From: JANXVY01 sp040080145
GTDB taxonomy: Bacteria > Pseudomonadota > Alphaproteobacteria > Rhizobiales > Hyphomicrobiaceae
DNA length: 5,724 nucleotides
Assembly: GCA_040080145.1 (NCBI GenBank)
Contig: JBEBJA010000027.1
Span: 1-5,724, forward strand
Direction: 5' to 3'
Shown: one piece after another, positions 4,617-5,724 of the stretch
How the letters are laid out: every line of letters begins with the position of its first letter
How positions within the stretch are numbered: the first letter of the stretch is position 1
Program-made: the position numbers and the translations under genes
The notes under the pieces: model-generated
Database searches by the model: none
Told to the model about the DNA's origin: nothing
Seen by the model: only the letters and a program-made list of their open reading frames with translations

Positions 4617-5724
4617 TCAGGCGGCCATACCATTTTGCGAAAACAAATCACGGAATACGGGAAAAATTTCGCCCGGCGATGTGACACGACGCATGGCGAA
4701 ATTATCCGCTCGGTCACCGATCTCAGTGTAACCGGACCAAACCTGCGTTTCGAGCGTGTCGGAAAAGCGCTCGCCATGAGCCGTCTCGATGTAGGCGAAG
4801 TATTGCGACACAGGTAAAATTTCGCGCTCAAGAATTTCGAGGCAGCGCGGCATGTCGTCATGATAGTTGTCGCCATCAGACGCTTGCGCGGCGTAAATAT
4901 TCCAATCAGCCGGGGAATACCGCGCCTTCACAACTTTCATCATTTCTTCGAGAGCCGACGAAATCACCGTGCCGCCGGTTTCGGTACCTTTGAAAAACGT
5001 CTCTTCGTCGACCACTGCCGCAGTCGAGGTGTGACGAATAAAGACGATGTGCACTTCTTTGTAGTGCCGCGTCAGGAACACGTGTAGCAGCATGAAAAAG
5101 CGCTTGGCGAGGTCCTTCAGGCTCTCTGTCATCGACGCGGACGCATCCATCAGGCAGAACATGACCGCTTGCGTCGTTGGTTTCGGCACACGTTCAAAGC
5201 GGTTATAACGCAGGTCTATCGGGTCGATGTACGCAATGGTTTTGCGCATCCGTTCCTTGTGGATCAATTCCTTTTGCAGCAGCGCAATTTTTGCCTCGTC
5301 GCGCGGCGTCTCAGCCTCAGCGACGGCAAGAGCTTCTTTTAGTGTCGCAATCTCCGCTTCGGACGGGCGCCGCAGCGCAATCCGCCGACCCAAACTGTTG
5401 CGCATGGTGCGGACGTGATTGAGCCGCGATGGCGAACCATCAGCACTAAAACCCGCACGTGCTGGTTTGGGCGCTTTCAAATCCTTGAGCTTGATTTTGA
5501 CCAGATTGGGCAGTTTGAGGTCGTCGAAAAAGAGATCAAGGAATTCCTCGCGGCTAAGCGAGAAGCTGAACTCGTCTTGGCCCTCACCATCTGGACTACC
5601 TTCACGTCCACGACCGCCCCCGCCACCGCCCGGCGGTTTAGCAATGCGGTCGCCAGCGCTGTATTCTTCGTTGCCGGGCAACACCATGTCGCGTTGGCCG
5701 ATGCCGCGCCCATGACTGAACGAC
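4617..5724 (-). CDS. yeaH: YeaH/DUF444 family vWA-like protein, 5'-partial
   Basis: A UPF0229/DUF444 protein truncated by the right window edge. The frame stays open beyond the ATG at 5687: upstream codons read SFSHGRGIGQRD, matching the conserved FxHGRGG segment that precedes PGN in E. coli YeaH (427 residues). That Met is therefore internal, and about 60 residues are missing. Counting from it: a Gly-rich stretch (19-30), DGEGQDEFSFSLSREEFLDL (33-52), a charged helical region (about 107-150), then a vWA-like domain with the metal-binding (MIDAS) pattern intact, namely DASAS (181-185), TGGT (237-240) and ASDGDN (269-274). Such domains bind divalent metal and mediate protein contacts. YeaH works with the serine kinase PrkA/YeaG and with SpoVR in nutrient-starvation and stationary-phase responses; the exact role is not settled. 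It ends in TGA at 4617, 29 nt before the spoVR ATG, so the two are one operon. prkA is expected immediately upstream, outside the window. Confidence 0.95.
   Translation of the reverse strand, partial: SFSHGRGIGQRDMVLPGNEEYSAGDRIAKPPGGGGGGRGREGSPDGEGQDEFSFSLSREEFLDLFFDDLKLPNLVKIKLKDLKAPKPARAGFSADGSPSRLNHVRTMRNSLGRRIALRRPSEAEIATLKEALAVAEAETPRDEAKIALLQKELIHKERMRKTIAYIDPIDLRYNRFERVPKPTTQAVMFCLMDASASMTESLKDLAKRFFMLLHVFLTRHYKEVHIVFIRHTSTAAVVDEETFFKGTETGGTVISSALEEMMKVVKARYSPADWNIYAAQASDGDNYHDDMPRCLEILEREILPVSQYFAYIETAHGERFSDTLETQVWSGYTEIGDRADNFAMRRVTSPGEIFPVFRDLFSQNGMAA

Noticed and set aside
3880..4731. 283-codon plus-strand open frame antisense to spoVR and the end of yeaH
   Set aside because: A shadow frame opposite a clear SpoVR gene, crossing the spoVR/yeaH boundary, with no recognisable protein character.

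Overview
The window looks like chromosomal DNA of an alphaproteobacterium, most likely of the order Hyphomicrobiales (Bradyrhizobium/Xanthobacteraceae-like). This rests on the protein sequences of LepA, SpoVR and YeaH/DUF444, moderately high GC (about 58-62% in sampled coding lines) and a palindromic intergenic repeat of a type I associate with that group. The genus is an inference. All recognised genes lie on the minus strand, so the biological order runs from high to low coordinates.

Layout in transcription order: (1) A YeaH/DUF444 gene, open at the right edge and lacking its N-terminus. (2) A SpoVR-family gene 29 nt downstream, clearly in the same operon; in many proteobacteria this pair follows the kinase gene prkA/yeaG, which would lie beyond the right edge. 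(3) A 550-bp AT-richer segment (about 47% GC by hand count) with its own plausible promoter and two small membrane-protein genes (58 and 80 codons), neither of known function. (4) Immediately after the 80-codon gene, a 14-codon degenerate copy of the SpoVR C-terminus including its stop, followed by a hairpin plus T-tract terminator. (5) A lepA promoter and 5' leader, then full-length lepA (elongation factor 4). (6) A 331-bp gene-free left end with the probable lepA terminator and a 141-bp dyad-symmetric repeat element.

The most notable point is the duplicated spoVR 3' end on both sides of the small-gene cassette. It suggests that the cassette entered exactly at the end of spoVR, restoring the gene end on one side and leaving a displaced or donor-derived fragment, with the old terminator, on the other. 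No integrase or transposase is visible, so the mechanism is open. The rest is ordinary: a stress/starvation-associated prkA-yeaH-spoVR type operon next to a housekeeping translation GTPase. I see no CRISPR array, no rRNA or tRNA gene, and no recognisable defence or toxin system.
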